From Paracentrotus lividus (lineage: Eukaryota; Echinodermata; Echinoidea; Camarodonta; Echinidae), in contig CALNVZ010003430.1 in the NCBI GenBank assembly GCA_940671915.1, positions 22,321,442 through 22,385,441 on the forward strand: a stretch of 64,000 nt of DNA, given 5' to 3'. The notes below the pieces were generated by a model, which saw nothing but the letters and a program-made list of their open reading frames with translations, did no database searches and was not told where the DNA came from. Made by a program: the position numbers and the translations under genes. This document shows, piece by piece, positions 1 to 14,700 of the stretch (position 1 is its first letter; the number at the start of each line of letters is the position of its first letter).

Positions 1-1310
1 TCACTCTGCACTCGGATTACTTTGTCTTATCTGTCTAATGAGATATTTTTATCCTCTTTTTGAGCACATGGCGCTCAAAATGTAAAGCTTTGTGGTCAAT
101 ATATAACAAATTTCAGCCCGCGCTTTGCCGCTCACATTATTGTTGTTTACTGAGAAGTGTCCTTTAATGAGCATAGCACCAAAAAAACGCTTTAAATGTA
201 CTATTTTCAGGTTGATATATCAAAATATTTCCAGATCGCGCTTCGCGCTGGCATTATTTAAAGAAATTATCTTCCTTTTGACTTAAAAATGGACCGTTTC
301 TATGTGATATATCAAAAATTTCAGCTCGCCTTCGCGCTCGAAATGTTTAATGACTTTTTCATAAGTATCTTTTTTATTAGGCTGATTAGCGTAGCACAAA
401 AAAAAAACGGCTAAAAAATGCACTGCTTCAGGTTGATATAAAAAAAAAATCGGCTCGCGCTTCGCGCTCGGCATTGATTAATTAAGTAAGTATCTTCTTT
501 ATGGAGCATAGCACCAAAAATGCACTATTTTCAGGTTGATATATTAAACTAAATTTTGGCTCGCGCTTCGCGCTCGCATTGTTTAAGGACATAAGTATCT
601 TTGTCATAAAAAAAAACGCTTAAAATGCAGTTTCCAGTTGATATGTATAAAAAATTGCGGCTCGCGCCTTTCGCGCTCGGCATTGTTTAATTAGCTGAGA
701 ATTTTTCATTATGAGCATAGCACCAAAAATGCTTAAAAACTGCACCTATTTTCAGGTTTGATATATTACAAAATTTTGGGCTCGCGCTTCGCGCTCGCAT
801 TGTTTTAAAGAGATAAGTATCTTTTTCATTAGGCATGTTAGGTTGCCACCCCCCAAAAAACCGCCTTAAAATGCACTGTTTCAGTTGATATGTAATAGAA
901 AATTCGGCTCAGCGCTTTCGCGCTCGCATTGTTTAAAGAGATAAGTTCTTTTTTTATTAGGCATGTTAAGGTTGCCCCCAAAAAAACCGCTTAAAAATAC
1001 ACTGTTTTCAGTTTGATATGTAATAGAAATTCGAGCTCGGCGCTTCGCGCTCGGCATTGTTTAATTAGGTGAGAATTTTCTTTAATGAGCAAGCAGCACC
1101 AAAAATGCCACTATTTCAGGTTGAAATATATTAACAAAATTTTGGGCTCCGCGCTTTCGCGCTTGCATTGTTTATCGAAAGCATCTTCTTTATGAGCAAA
1201 GCAAACACGCGTTAAAATGCACAGTTTTCAAGTTGATTCTCAAAAAATTTTCGGCTTCCCCTTACGATTTTTTCCTTAGCTCGCGCTTCGCGCTCGCATA
1301 TCATTATTCA
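1..1310. repeat. Degenerate tandem array with GCGCTTCGCGC core
   Basis: About eleven to twelve units of 100-130 bp, continuing off the left edge. Each carries GGCTCGCGCTTCGCGCTCG, then a CATTGTTTAA-like piece, a GTATCTTTTTCAT piece and a TTTTCAGGTTGATAT piece. Cores lie near 110, 230, 325, 455, 560, 660, 785, 905, 1035, 1150 and 1280. Many one-base indels separate the copies. Confidence 0.9.
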
Positions 1311-2325
1311 TAAGAGAAATAATAAAGCAATACAAGAAGGCATTCATAGAATTTTAGATCATAATCAGCTTAGCTTGATTAGGCCTAGGCCTGGATCTAC
1401 TAGTTTTTTTGTGTTTTTTTTTCTTTAAAAAAAACCCCAAAAAAACCAACCCCCAAAAAAAAAAATGAAAGAAAGACTTAGTCATTTTCAAAAAACTCTG
1501 TCAGCGGTCGGGGGGGGGGGGGGGGTAATAAAAAACATCCGCGAAATAGTTGGTGCTGAAAAAAAAATTGAGCCCCCCCCCAATCCTGAAAATCTTCCGA
1601 AGCCTATGTATATGTATGTTTGTTTATCCAGTTACTGACCTATGGTTGATATAAAAGAAAACATTAAAAATAATATGTTTTAAAGAAATGACAAAAAAAA
1701 CAAAAAAAAAAAGTTCTGAATATGTGTTTTATGACATAAAAATATATATATATACAGTCTGTGTAAAAAAAAATGGTACAGTCGCGGAAAAAATAAATTG
1801 GGTATGAAATCTTTTCAAATACTACGTATATATGGTATCAAATTAAAGCCAATATATTTTTCTTGCTGATGCAATTTATTTCAAATAATTTGCTTTTGTA
1901 GAACAAAAGTTATGCTAATATTTCTGTAAAGACAAGATATTTAGTTCTGCACAAACCTATTGTTCTTTTAGGTCAATTTCGGTGGCTTATGTTCGAAACC
2001 TATACAAAGGCATGGCAAGGCGCGCGCAAAATGGATTTTTAATTATTATAGAAAACTAATCATATCTCAAGATCTACTGCACCAATTGAAAAGAAAAAAA
2101 TTGCAGAAGAAAGCTTATTTTCACTGCTTTATGAAAATACCAAGCATTACCAAGTGGTTACTAATCTTCATACAATAAAAAAATGTTTCCCAACTGTACC
2201 ATTTTATTTGACACAGACTGTATGTATTTATGTGTGGATGAGTTCTTCCCAGCATTCTTTGGATACAAAAACTAGATTTTTTTTAAATATGAAAATTTCT
2301 GCAAAAGTAGCTATTTCTTCTTGTC

Positions 2326-2375
2326 TTATTGTATGTAGGCGCTTGTTGCCTTATTGTATGTAGGCGCTTGTTGCC
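2326..2375. repeat. 25-bp perfect tandem duplication
   Basis: Two identical head-to-tail copies of a 25-bp unit beginning TTATTGTATGTAGG, about 210 bp before the EIF3D ATG. Confidence 0.85.
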
Positions 2376-2488
2376 ATTCATGCAAATTGGGGGAAATGCA
2401 TAATTAAAAAATAATAAAAATTAAAAAAAAAAAAAAAAAACGTCTCCCCGTTATTAACTTTCCAGATTCAGTAATACTTTGGTCAACA

Positions 2489-2498
2489 GCGCCATCTT
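2489..2498 (-). promoter_or_regulatory. YY1-like site upstream of EIF3D
   Basis: GCGCCATCTT, the reverse complement of AAGATGGCGC, about 90 bp before the EIF3D ATG. YY1 sites near the start are typical of translation genes; use here is inference. The Arg-free stretch 2450-2585 probably holds the transcription start, but no TATA box is evident. Confidence 0.4.
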
Positions 2499-2585
2499 TT
2501 GACTAGAACTTGTCAGCTAATTGCCGCACTGGTACATGTGGATAATTGACGAGGGAGGGAAATTATCTCACTAAAAACCTTCAAA

Positions 2586-2711
2586 ATGAGTGCCAGATTC
2601 AATCCCCCAGATATACAGGATAATCCCACAGGATGGGGACCATGCACTATTCCAAAACAATTCAAAGATATTCCGTATCAGCCATTTTCGAAGGGTGATC
2701 GTCTTGGAAAG
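2586..2711 (+). CDS. EIF3D: EIF3D coding exon 1 (start)
   Basis: 42 codons, [10 protein letters not shown] to KGDRLGK, then donor GTAAGT; phase 0. Start context is CAAAATGA. The block [10 protein letters not shown] is nearly invariant in animal eIF3d. Confidence 0.97.
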
Positions 2712-5700
2712 GTAAGTGAAGAATTTTTCTTGTCCCGCTGCTTTTCCATATGTTTTGTGTGTAAGACGAATGTGCGGTGGTGAATTACATTTTGATGAAT
2801 GAATGGAGCTGGAGCCTGTGTCGTGATGTCTTGTTAACCATGCTTGTCATGTCATGTATTGGACTTTATTATTGGATAGGCTTGCAGTTTGGGCTGTATT
2901 TGGTGTGTGGGATTTTTTTTTTGCCTATAAACGTCTTCAGCGCAGCTCGTGACCAGGGCACTCACGGTGCGTCACTGCGCGCTGCATGATGCCGTGAAGA
3001 AATTTGTGCCTTTGTGGGGGAAAATGGATCAGTCGATCACCAAACCTCTCGCACTAACGTTATTTAACAAAATATTGACTAACATTAAACTCTCTAAAGT
3101 TACATGATTGAAAGATTTAAAGATAATCATGGCAATTGTGCATGCAACTGTAAACACAAATCTCAAAGTAGAATCTAGATCTAGATCTAGAAAATTGTCA
3201 AAAATTAAAGGAAAAAGAATCATGATCATGTCATATCATTTGAAGGCGGCAGCTTGTGACACTGACAGGTTCATCAATTGCACAATATCAAAAATTGGTA
3301 ACAAAAAAAGACTACAGTTAATGTTACATGATTGAATGATTTATTTTCTGCATTGTATTGTTACAGTGCAATGGTTACATACAAATCCAAATCAATTTTG
3401 ATGTTAAATCTAGTGCTGTGCCGATCCGATGATCGAGTCCCCGATCCGATCGATTTTCCCCCTTTTCTTAAATCTCGTTCGATATTCGATCTTACACCCA
3501 ACGTAAAAAAAAATCGAATGTATATGATCGAGATGTTTATATTTATCGCGCCAGAGCAGTGCCACACAACCCCGCTCGTAGCCTGCTGCATGCCGCGCGC
3601 CCGTCGACATTCTAGTCAAACTTTTTGTTTTTGTTTTATTCTTTTTCAGTCCCTTTGACCAATATACATGCTGTCAGGTTAGCCACAAATCGTAATATTC
3701 ACACAACAACAATCAACCCCACACGCCTTTGAAGTTTGGAGTTCGTGAAAGTAGGTCACATCCAGGCACGCTGAAGACGCAACATGAACATGTAAACATA
3801 AAATCAACACAAACACGCACCTACCACGTGCGTTTGTCTTAGTGTGTACATTATCTCTTGCACCCGACATACAAAGCTAGATGTACTGGCGCACTCAATA
3901 CGAGTGCGGAGGTATAACGTTATCATGCATGTCAATTCCATCGTTGTGTTGATTCTCTTGCAAATTTGTATTTCGCGCGTGAGTCAGCAAAGTGTGCCTT
4001 GGAATTCTGAGCGCATATTTCACGATTTTGACTACAGAATTTTAATTTTTAGATGGAATAGAGCATGAGTTTAAGTGCTGGTAAGAAATTTCATTTTTCG
4101 TGGGTATACTAGAAAAACTTAGGGAGCCAGCCGGCTTTTTCAATTACTTGTGATCGATCGAGGTAAAAATATTTTATGTGAAACTATTTTCAAATGTTTT
4201 GTGTTTTCGTCAGAGTTTTGTTTACATCTCACCATCGACTGTGGTTTGCCTCAATTCAAAGGACTGCATGCGTGCAGCGCACGCAGGCTAGCGCTAGGGC
4301 CCTAGGCATTGCTTTTGGCGAGTGCGAACTTTTCGCGCATAATGAGCTCTTGTTTTTTTTTTCCTTTTATAAATGTATTATTCTTTCCGATCGATATCCG
4401 ATTCCGATCCGATCATGCTGCCAAATTTCCGATCCGATCATGATCCGATTTTTTTTTTTTTTTGCACAGCACTAGTTAAATCACACACAAAAAAAATTGA
4501 TTGGATTTTAGACATTTTGAGAATTTTGCTAGAAATAATTGTGTCAATTCTCTGTTGTCCCTGGCACTAAATGCACTTTTGTATTCATACTCCAACCTAC
4601 CCTACTAATCTTATCCCTAGTAGTCTGCAGCAGTTGTATTTGTAAACCCTATCCCTTCTTGTGAGGGACATCAAAACTGCACTATCACTGTCGCCTCCTT
4701 AACTTTACAGCCTACAGGTTGTACATAGATAAAAATATTTTTAATTGCACGAATTTGTTTGTGTATTTGCAGGTATCTGACTGGACAGGTGCAACATATC
4801 AGGACAAACGTTACCTAGGTAAGAAGACAAAGTCCTCTTGGTTTGATAAAAATATGACCTCACTGAAAATAAAAAGTGTTGATTGTTTTGATTTTGCAGG
4901 TATTTTTCTTTTTTCTTTACATGATGGGGGGCCAGCTATCAAAAAGACACTCACTTAAGTTTTTATTTTTTTCCAGTGAAAAAAAAAAGAATTATTTGTA
5001 TTCCTCACTATAAAGTCATGACAGAGATCAAATTCAGGTCATAAATTAATTGAAGGCTATGGAGGCCATGGCCTTGAAGCCCCCCCCCCCCCTTTACTAG
5101 CCTTACTACCCTTCCAAAATTCGGTGTTTCGATTTGGAGATTAAATGGTGCCATTTCTAGACATTTGCTTTTGTACTGTACTATGAAAAAAATGGCCTTG
5201 CCCTAAAACTGACAAGATTTGAGGCCTGAAATTTGAAACAATGTTCTTTCAGTAAAATGAGAGCCTACAGGTATATCATTCTTGGTGTGGTATGGATAGT
5301 TATCATCAGGAGATATTAAAGACGGTGAATCTTCAGCTTCCATGGGAGTGGATAGAAAATGAGCTGACCCCAGACTTGGTGAAAAGTACATGGAGCACAG
5401 CAAAACAATCTGTCCACCATGGATAGCTTCGGGCATCATCGGGCTAGGGAAAGTGAGATTTAATGATTTACCAGATGAAGGGATGGGTGGAATATTTAAG
5501 GCATTACATAAGGTCTGGCTGTGGTCATAAAAATCAGGTGATGGGACACACCTGTTACGGGATAAACATCCATGGTATCAAATTACCCATGGAAGCTCAA
5601 GATTCACTGTCTTTCAGCTTTCTATGATGAATACTCACTTATCATAAAAACTTACAGATAATATTTCAATTTGATACATTATTCTGATTCTTATTCTCTT

Positions 5701-8700
5701 ACAGGAAAGTACAACTCTCAGTTTGGATCCGGTAACCAGTATACCTACGTTCATGAGCAAGATGAGTCATCATTCCAACTGGTCGATACCTCCAAGGTTC
5801 AGAAACCTATCTACATGAGGAACAGAATACGATTCAACCAGGTAAAAAACAAAACCAATAACAAAAGACGGTTCGTTGGAGCAGATCTACAAAAATGCTG
5901 CCTTTGAAAGCAGTATGGTGAGAGTGCCTAAGTCTGCGCGGTGCCCATGTCTGCGCACCCACGTAAATGCGCAAATTTTATAGAACAAAACCCCTAGCTA
6001 ATATCAACCTGCAATCTTAACCTCAACAATCCATTTTGATACAAAAAACTGCGAAAAAATTGATTAAAAATGGTTTTCAGCAAGTTATATTTGCTACCCT
6101 GAAAATTTCAACCATTCTCAAAAAAAGAAAGTCAAAAACTTGCATGCGCTTGATTTGCGTGCAAAATGAGTTAGTGCGCAGACATGAGAACTATTCAATT
6201 CTGCAATACAAAATGACAGCCCTTCGAAAAATTGTAAAAAGACATTGTTCTTGTAAATTAATTCTTGAGATTTTTTGCTTCATTGATCAATAGAATATGA
6301 AGAATGGAATAATATTGATGAATCTAAAAATAATCCTTTACTTTTTATTGAAATTGAGGTCAAATTTTAGGTGCGCAGACTTGGGCACCGCCATCATACA
6401 GAGTTTTTCATCATAAATCTTTATACCTGACTTTGCCTCCTGAAATACTCTCTATATTGTTGCCAATTTTAAGACTTAATAATGATTATTTACGATATAA
6501 GTTACCTTATAAGGTCTAATGGAATTCACATTTCCTTGTCAAATTGGCACCCGTTATATTTCATTTTTGTTAAACCACCGCCCCCCCCCCCCCATATCTT
6601 CAGGGGAAGAAAAAAAACTATAAATAAAAAATTGTGTTGCCGTAGTGAAGATTTAATATTTCCATTCAAACTGTTCATTCTTGGAAAGTTTGTTTGTTAA
6701 ACCAGGTATAATGAAACTTGATTCCATTGTTAAAAGCAGTATACTCTCTATTTAATTGTTAATTTATGTGCATTAAAAGGCAAATTTTGGAACATATATT
6801 TGAGACCCTAATGGTTAGTTTTGTCCTCTGTATTTCAGCGTAACCTTCGTCGAGAGAGGGAACGTCGTGAGCAGCGTGCGACCGCTGGAATGCAGTCTCT
6901 TACTAAAGCTCAGAAGGAGAGACAAAGGCAGGTCAGGAGGTTACAGAAACAATACGGAGGTCGAAGGTGGCCTGACAAGAACCAACATGTGAGTATATCC
7001 AATCAGGATCCTTGTTTCTTGCACTTCTTGCAAAACAGTTTTACTCTAAAAACAATCAGAACGGTTGTTTAAAATTTGAAATTGATTGTAACTGTTTTAT
7101 GTAGCTTCCAGGGCCCTGATCTCTCTATTTTCAACATGCAGCAATTTACTGACATGCGTTCAGAGATAAGCTGTTTTGGTATCAGCGTTGTTCAATTTAG
7201 ATGAGGTTGAAATTTTGACATGGCCTTTGATATAGTATGATTTTTTTTTTTAAAGTCTGCAAACTTCTCTCTAAAAGAGGATGTTTGTAGTATAGGTAAT
7301 GTCATTTAATCTGTGTTTAATTTAATTTAATTTAATTTAATTTAATTAATTTAATTTAATGACATTTAATCTAATGTCATTTAATCTGTGGTGCCTCTCA
7401 AAGGAAAACATTTAAAAAGCTGTATTTTCGTTTAAATTTTTATTGCAGGTAGTTGTTTTTATATGTGAATTAATCTTTATCTTTGCTGCTTTGTTTTGTT
7501 TTTTCGTTTTTATATTGTAGAACCAGATGAAATCGCGCAGTGCATCTGTTCAGGTTCGAGGCGAATGGGGAGTGATAGAAGAACTAGACTTCCCTCGACT
7601 CTCTAAGCTACGACTGCCAACCGTAGGGGAACCGGAAGATCTGTAAGTTCTCTTTTTTTTGTCCATTGATTATGTTATATTGAAGACTGCCCACATTTAT
7701 TTGGAAATGACAAGCCTAATATAAGATGTTTTTATCAAAAAATGGAAAAATAAGAGAAACATGTCCATGAAAATTGGATGAATATCTGTTAGATCTAGAA
7801 GATGATGAAGTTTTGTATTTTGAAAGTTTGATCAAACACAAATTGCAAAATTCTTGCAGTGCACTTTTTTCCATGAAATTAATATATTAAGCATGAATTC
7901 TGCAGGATTTTAACCTAACAAGGCAATTTTTCTGGTTCCAATTCTAAACATTTATTGTGCTATTCTATGTTAAGCACAGGCACCTTGTTACTATGACCTC
8001 AGAGGACTGTTATTATCCCTAAGTGCCTTCTCGAAACAAAGTGCGTCAGTTTCCCGCAGCTTCTGATCCAACGCGAGAAACAATCAGCTTTCTGCTTTTA
8101 ACGTGTTTAAGCCGTATTAAGATTTCAGGATTCTATTCAAAAGCCAATAAAGTACCAAAAGACGCGGGAAGCTGACGCACTTTGTTTGGAGAAGGCATTT
8201 AAGTTTATGTGAAGGATGAACTATGTAAAGATGGAAATGATTTATATTTGTCTCTTGATCATTGATGGTAGACCTTTGCTTTGATGTTTTATTCCATAGT
8301 GTCAAGTGTGGAGAGCTTGAGTATTATGACAAGATGTTTGACCGCATTACCACCAAGACTGAAAAGAGACTAGCCAGGGTCAACAGACTGTTCCACAAGG
8401 TCACCACCACCGATGACCCCATCATTAGGAAGGTCAGTAGAACCATTGGCATACTTTGTGAGAAACATTTTCAAGATTTTGTACATGATGGGGAAATTTG
8501 TAAGGGCTTCAAGACGTTGAGTCGGCAGAGTCTCTTTGGCCCGAATTCACAAAGGTGGATTCTGCAAAATCCATGGTTTCAACCCTGGGTTTAACCTAGG
8601 GTTGGATGTAGGATTTTCAATTTGGTGTTCACAAAGGTGGACTCGACTGAATCCACAGATCCACAACGTCATAATACGTCATAATTTAAAAACTGTTGGT

Positions 8701-11700
8701 GAATCGTAAACTGGTGGATCCGTGGAGCCATCGATTATAAAACCCACAGATCCATGGATCCGTGGGTTTTGCAGAACCCTCCTTTGTGAATTTGGGCCTT
8801 TGTTTCTACATTGGCCCATGTAGAGCGAGTTTAGATCTTTGTACTCCTCCGTAGTGCTTGTGGCAGAACATGCTAGCTACGAATCAAGGTTGTCCACATT
8901 GACCACACAGAGTGTTCATCCACAAGGAGTGTTAGCATTCTGCTGGTTCTGGGTTTTTGCATGTGGTCATGCCTTAACAAAGCACCAGCAAAAAGAGATT
9001 TATCTCCATGAACCCCCACTAGTCTGTGCCTTTGATTCACAGTTTTTGAGATATTTTTTTGTTAGAAATAGACTTGTAATGTTGAAATTTTCACGACAAG
9101 TGACTCATGAAATTTGCAACAAAAAAAAAATCAGCTTATACAGTATAATGGTTGTATCTGATCAACCTTTTTTTGGATGACCTTTCAAACATATGCAGGG
9201 GAGATGTATTAATGATTTAGCTAAATGGAGATTAAGATACACTTGTATTTAATTTTTCTTGCTAAAAGAATTCCAAGTTTACTCAGTATTATTCAAGATC
9301 TAATTCAATGGTTGATTTAGTTTTTTTCCTGATCTTGTTTTGTTATTATCAGCTTGCTCCTAAGGGTAATGTGTTTGCTACCGACATCATCTTGGCCTCC
9401 ATTATGTGCTGTCCTCGATCAAACTACTCATGGGACATCATCGTTCAGGTAAACATTATCTCTGCTGCATGGATAGGATGTTGATAAGAGGCTGCTCCAG
9501 TTTTAGAGTCACCTCCTGTGACATGCTTATAAAGATTTAAACAAAAAACTGCTACATTCGTTTGTCTGCCATATACATTTCCAATTTATTACATGCAGTT
9601 TCAACTGAAATTGAAATATGATAAATCAATAATATACATTTTACATAATTTATAGATTATTGAAAGAATTCAGATTAAAAATATTTTGAATTCTATATTT
9701 TCCCTTTGTTATGTATTTCAAACCTACTAGTGATATTTTGTCCATTAATTACCATTAATTATCCATTTAACAGAAGAAACTTGTTTTGTTTCTTAACAGC
9801 ATGTTGGAGGAAAGCTGTTCTTTGACAAGCGAGACGATTCAGAATTTGGTGAGTATCCGCCATGATATTAAATGACATTTATTGTGTTATAAATCACAGT
9901 CCACTCCCATTATAATAAAATCTACTGTATGGGCACAAAGACACATGTGCACATGTTTTACATTGGCAGTTGGAGAATCACCTCGTTTTAACAAAATTTG
10001 ATTGTAACTATGCTCATTAAAAAAAGGAGTTGAGTAAAAAATCATCTAGGTTTAATAATATTTCACTTGTATCAAAGCTCTTTGACTTGATTGTTTGGTA
10101 ATGACTCTGAATATCAAAACCCTTTTTTCTTGATTGTTTGTTTATGTCTCTCAATATCAAAACCCTTTGACTTGATTGCTTGGAAATGTCTCTCAATATC
10201 AAATCCTTTTGACTTGGTTGTTTGGAAATGACTGTCAAAATCAAAACCCTTTGACTTGATTGTTTGGTAATGACTCTCAATATCAAAACCCTTTGATTTG
10301 ATTGTTTGGTAATGACTCTCATTTAATAGACCTGTTAACCGTAAATGAGACCGCCGTTGAGCCACCTCAAGACGAAGGAACACACATGAATTCACCAAGG
10401 AATCTGGGTTTAGAAGCAACCTTCATCAACCATAACTTTTCACAACAATGCCTCAAGATGGTAAGTTACTAAGTTCTATAAAGAACTTTTTTTTTTGTCT
10501 TAGACGAAGATTGTGCCAGGATCGAAAGCCTAGGCTCCTTTTGGCTCAATTTTACTCCATTAGCTCTCTTTTATTACAATAGCAGTTTCAGCATTCAAGT
10601 TCTATACAATAGATAGTGAGTAAGCTGTCGGTCGGTATCGAGTGGTTTTATGTTAAAAAGTTAACTCGCAAGTTTTCTTTTAAAGCGAGAGTGAACTGAG
10701 CAGCACTCTCATTGACTATGTGTTATAAATAGCTAGTCTTAAAGTATACCCTTTGAGATAACTATTAACAAAAAGGTGTATAGATAAACCTACAATTTAT
10801 TTTGTATTGGGAAACTAAAATGTTTTGAGGGGAAAAGTATGTGTTATGATACTTAGCAACATTTGTTGAGTAGTAAAAAATGTGTGTTTTCATTCAAGTG
10901 GGCCTGAATTATAAGACTACACTATTCATGATGTTGCATTGTGGGTTAGGAATCAGGGCAGAATTGAGTAGTTGAGGACTTGAGCTGGTGCTATACAAGG
11001 CTTCCAGTTCGTATTGGCTTTAAAATCATTACTTTTGTTGGAGTAGAGAATGAGATGAAATGAACATATTCAATGGCCGATCACTTTAGTTGATGAAGAA
11101 GAAAGTAATGAAGAAGTTATTTAGTTGGTTATTGAGAATGTTTTTATTTTTGTATTCAGGGAGGAGAGAAGTTCAAGTTTGATGTTGAGAATCCTTTCAT
11201 TCAAGATGAGGAAGAATCATTAGTTGCATCAGTAGCATACAGGTAAATCTCATCACTTTTTAAAGAGAATCAACTGTATTGAGAAAGATGAACAAAATCC
11301 TTGTGAGCTTTCAAATTATTTTCATGGTATTCAGGAAGAATATTATAATAGGAAGGTCTTTGAGAAAGAATTGTTCTTCTAATCCCCTCATGGTCATAAT
11401 ATGACAGAAAGCAGCTAAAAAGTGCAGGTGAACATTTGCGTTAAGTCCCATACATTCATCTTTTAGTGCAGTGCTTGTTACTCTCAGTAGAGAGTGTAAT
11501 TTTTTTGTGTAATTTTTTTATCATTTTGTTGATTCCAAAACCTCACAACACACAACAGTTCTAAGGTGAATTGTTATCAACCTTCCCCAATCACTTATAG
11601 ACAGATTAGTCCGCAATTCAACCTCATGACCACAACAATAATTTTGTTTCTAAGATTATCAGGGATGCCATTTTCCAGGTCCTGGCAACTTCCCATGATA

Positions 11701-14700
11701 TCAGGCTTTTTCAGATTGTTTATTGTACAGCGTGTATGGGGTTTAAATATGGTTTGGAGTTTTTTCAGGCTCTGTGGGTAAAACCAACTGACATCCCTGG
11801 TATGGTATTAAACCATGAACAACTGAATTGTCTTTTTCTCATTATCCTAGTGCATGAATGACCTGATTTCTTTAGGCAACAGTTTATGACCAACAACTAG
11901 CCCCCAGAATTTATTTTTTGGGTTTTTCAATAGAAATCCCAAGCTTTTACATACAAGAGACACTTATTGCAGTTTATTCACAAGTTTCTGTGTCTCAAAG
12001 AACATGCTGAGGTATGAAAAAGCAATTATTAATCTCTATCCAGAGAAATACAATGCAATGTAGTGGTAGTTTTGAACCATCTTTTGCTGGATTCAAGGTG
12101 AGAAAAGAAGACATTTTTGCATTGTTTGTGACCTACCTTTATGTGTACAGATGCTTATGAAGACATGAGTAGAACACGGGGAATTGATGGTTCTTATTTA
12201 AAATTCCCTGTGGATCCTAGCAGCATCAGAATATTATGTATGTCTACATAATGCACAATTGTGTGAAATAAAATTCAGAGGGAACGGGAAAGGGTTAAAA
12301 TTATTATTTTTTTAATCTGTACAATGGAAGAAAATGGAAGGAAACAGAGATAGATGTAGTGTAGTTCCTTGAAATTGTAACACCTTGTTGTAACTTTAAT
12401 ATGTTCATTATAATAATGTGCTATCGCTAGTCCGATCAATTCATATTTCATTGTGTCACTACAAATTAGTAATGTTCTTAGATCCAACGGTTATCTTATA
12501 AGGAAGGTGCACAGTTACAATGCCAAGCTTTTGTTAATTTTTGTGTCTAGGTATCGAAAGTGGAACATTGGAGATGATCTGAACGTGATAGTCCGATGTG
12601 AACACGATGGTGTAATGATGGGGTCAAATGGAGAGACTCAATTTCTCAACATCAAGACCCTCAATGAATGGGATACTAAGGTTTGTTGAAATTGTTTATA
12701 TCCACTTGGTCTTACAGCAGTTGGTCCAATTCTCTGTTTGTCTTATACCACATGGGCTACACACTAACAATATGGTTCGTTTTCCTTGTTTCCTTTGTTA
12801 CTGGAAGTGACCATTTGGTGTTAGACCAAGTGCACATTAGACGAAATGGGAATTAGACAAAATGGTAAATAGGCGAAGTGGCAATTAAATGAACAGGTGA
12901 TTAAACGAACTGGTGGTACACGAAATGGAATTAGACCATGTGGGGATGAGACCAAACGGGCATTAGTCAAAGTGGGTTTAAACCAATTGGCAATTTGCTG
13001 TTGAAATTGGGAAACATCCAAGCTGCCTAGAAAAAACAGAATGATTCATTTCTTTGGATTATATCAAGTTCTGTTGAACTAGATCTTCCAAGGATTAATT
13101 TACTTCCCAACTATTCAGAACATTGTACAAAAGTGGAAAAGGAATTCTAATTTTGATATCATTCTTATTTCAGAACAGAAAATTGATTTGCCGATGATGT
13201 TTAGTTATCCCTGTCTGACTTTAGGCCCAGCCTAAGCTGAGGATATGTTTCACTTTTACTGAGGCTAAACAATAGAAATAGTTTTATTTCACAGGACCCT
13301 AATATGAACATGCAATGCGGTGGTCACAACTGGTCATATATGTTTTACACCTCTCTACGGTGGAATAAAAATTCTATACTGCACATATTTTTTTTCCCAC
13401 GCACACACAGAGCAAGTATGGCACGCTGAAAATATATGCAATACCTTTCTTACAGCCATATCAAAACCGTAATAATCTTGGGAATCACAAAATTGACCTC
13501 CAGGGGCCCGTCTCTCGAAACCGTCATAAGTCTAAGTTCATGGACATTTACAGCACATGTCCCTATGGGTTATCCAAGAACTTAGACTTATGACGGTTTT
13601 AAGAAATGGGCCCCAGGGACATATGCTACATTGCAGACACGTGCCACATCCTATGATCAGTTGTGATTGTAACTAAATCAATGTCAGGGTTCCCAGCCCA
13701 TCAGGGAAATCAGGGGAAATTATTTTTCTTTTTTCCAGTCAGGGAAAAGTCAGGGAATTTGACAGAAATGCCTTAAAATCAGGGAAAAGTCAGGGAATTT
13801 TGATTGGCCTAAAAATCAAAAGGGTCGTAGTACGTCAGACTAGGTTTTATACTGCGAATAGTTCACTGCGACAACATAAAAAACATGTGGAATTGGAAAT
13901 GGGTTTGAATAATTATCAGGGAATTTTAATTAAGACTTCATCAGGGAAAAATCAGGGAATTTTGTTTTCTTGAAATGCGGAACCCTGATTGTGGCATAAA
14001 GCCTCCTCTTCCCTATTCCAATGGATTAATTTAAAGAAAATTTGTAAGTTAACAATTTAATGTTTACAGCAAAGCAGTGCAGAGGAATGGCGTCAGAAGC
14101 TAGACTCTCAGAGAGGAGCTGTCCTGGCTACAGAGCTAAAGAACAACAGCTTCAAACTCGCCAAGTGGACTACATGCTCTCTCCTTGCTGGTTCCAATTT
14201 CATCAAGTTTGGGTAAGTGTGTCCTGTATCTCTATGAAATGGTATTCAAATATTCCGATCACTGGGAGGATAGTATAATTCTGATGGAAGGATAGTGCTC
14301 AGAGCTAAAGAGCAATTAATTTAATGATGCCTCTTGGGGGAAAAAAGTTATAACTCTGGTTTCAGACATGAGGGGTTCATATATATTTGAGAATGAGAGT
14401 ATTCAATTGATCTCCTTTGCCAATGATGTTTAGTTATCCCTGTCTGATAAACAAGCTCATGCTTGGTTGTGAGGATAGTCAACTTTTCTGAGGCATTTTA
14501 TGAAGGATACTGCTAATGTAGTCCAGTTTAAAAGGTTTGTTGATAGATTTTTTTTTTCAAGCTGTGGTGGCCTTGGTTAAAATTTGTTGCCCCTTGTTTA
14601 TTGTGTACAGCACTGAGTCGTGAATACATTTTCTTCATTGCACATTCAACTTTTAAAGTTACATGTACCTTGTTAGGCTTTTGCAGTCTAGTAGTATGCT

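Larger units (their letters stand above)
1311..2585. other. EIF3D upstream region without a recognised gene
   Basis: AT-rich, with A-, C- and G-runs (1400-1580), a TA repeat at 1741-1753 and a perfect 25-bp tandem duplication (2326-2350 and 2351-2375). Nothing coding recognised. Confidence 0.6.

Noticed and set aside
7545-7560. tRNA B-box-like GGTTCGAGGC
   Set aside because: Lies in EIF3D exon 5 with no A box or cloverleaf.
8839-9180. 113-codon open frame on the + strand
   Set aside because: Intronic in EIF3D, low complexity toward its end, no recognisable domain.
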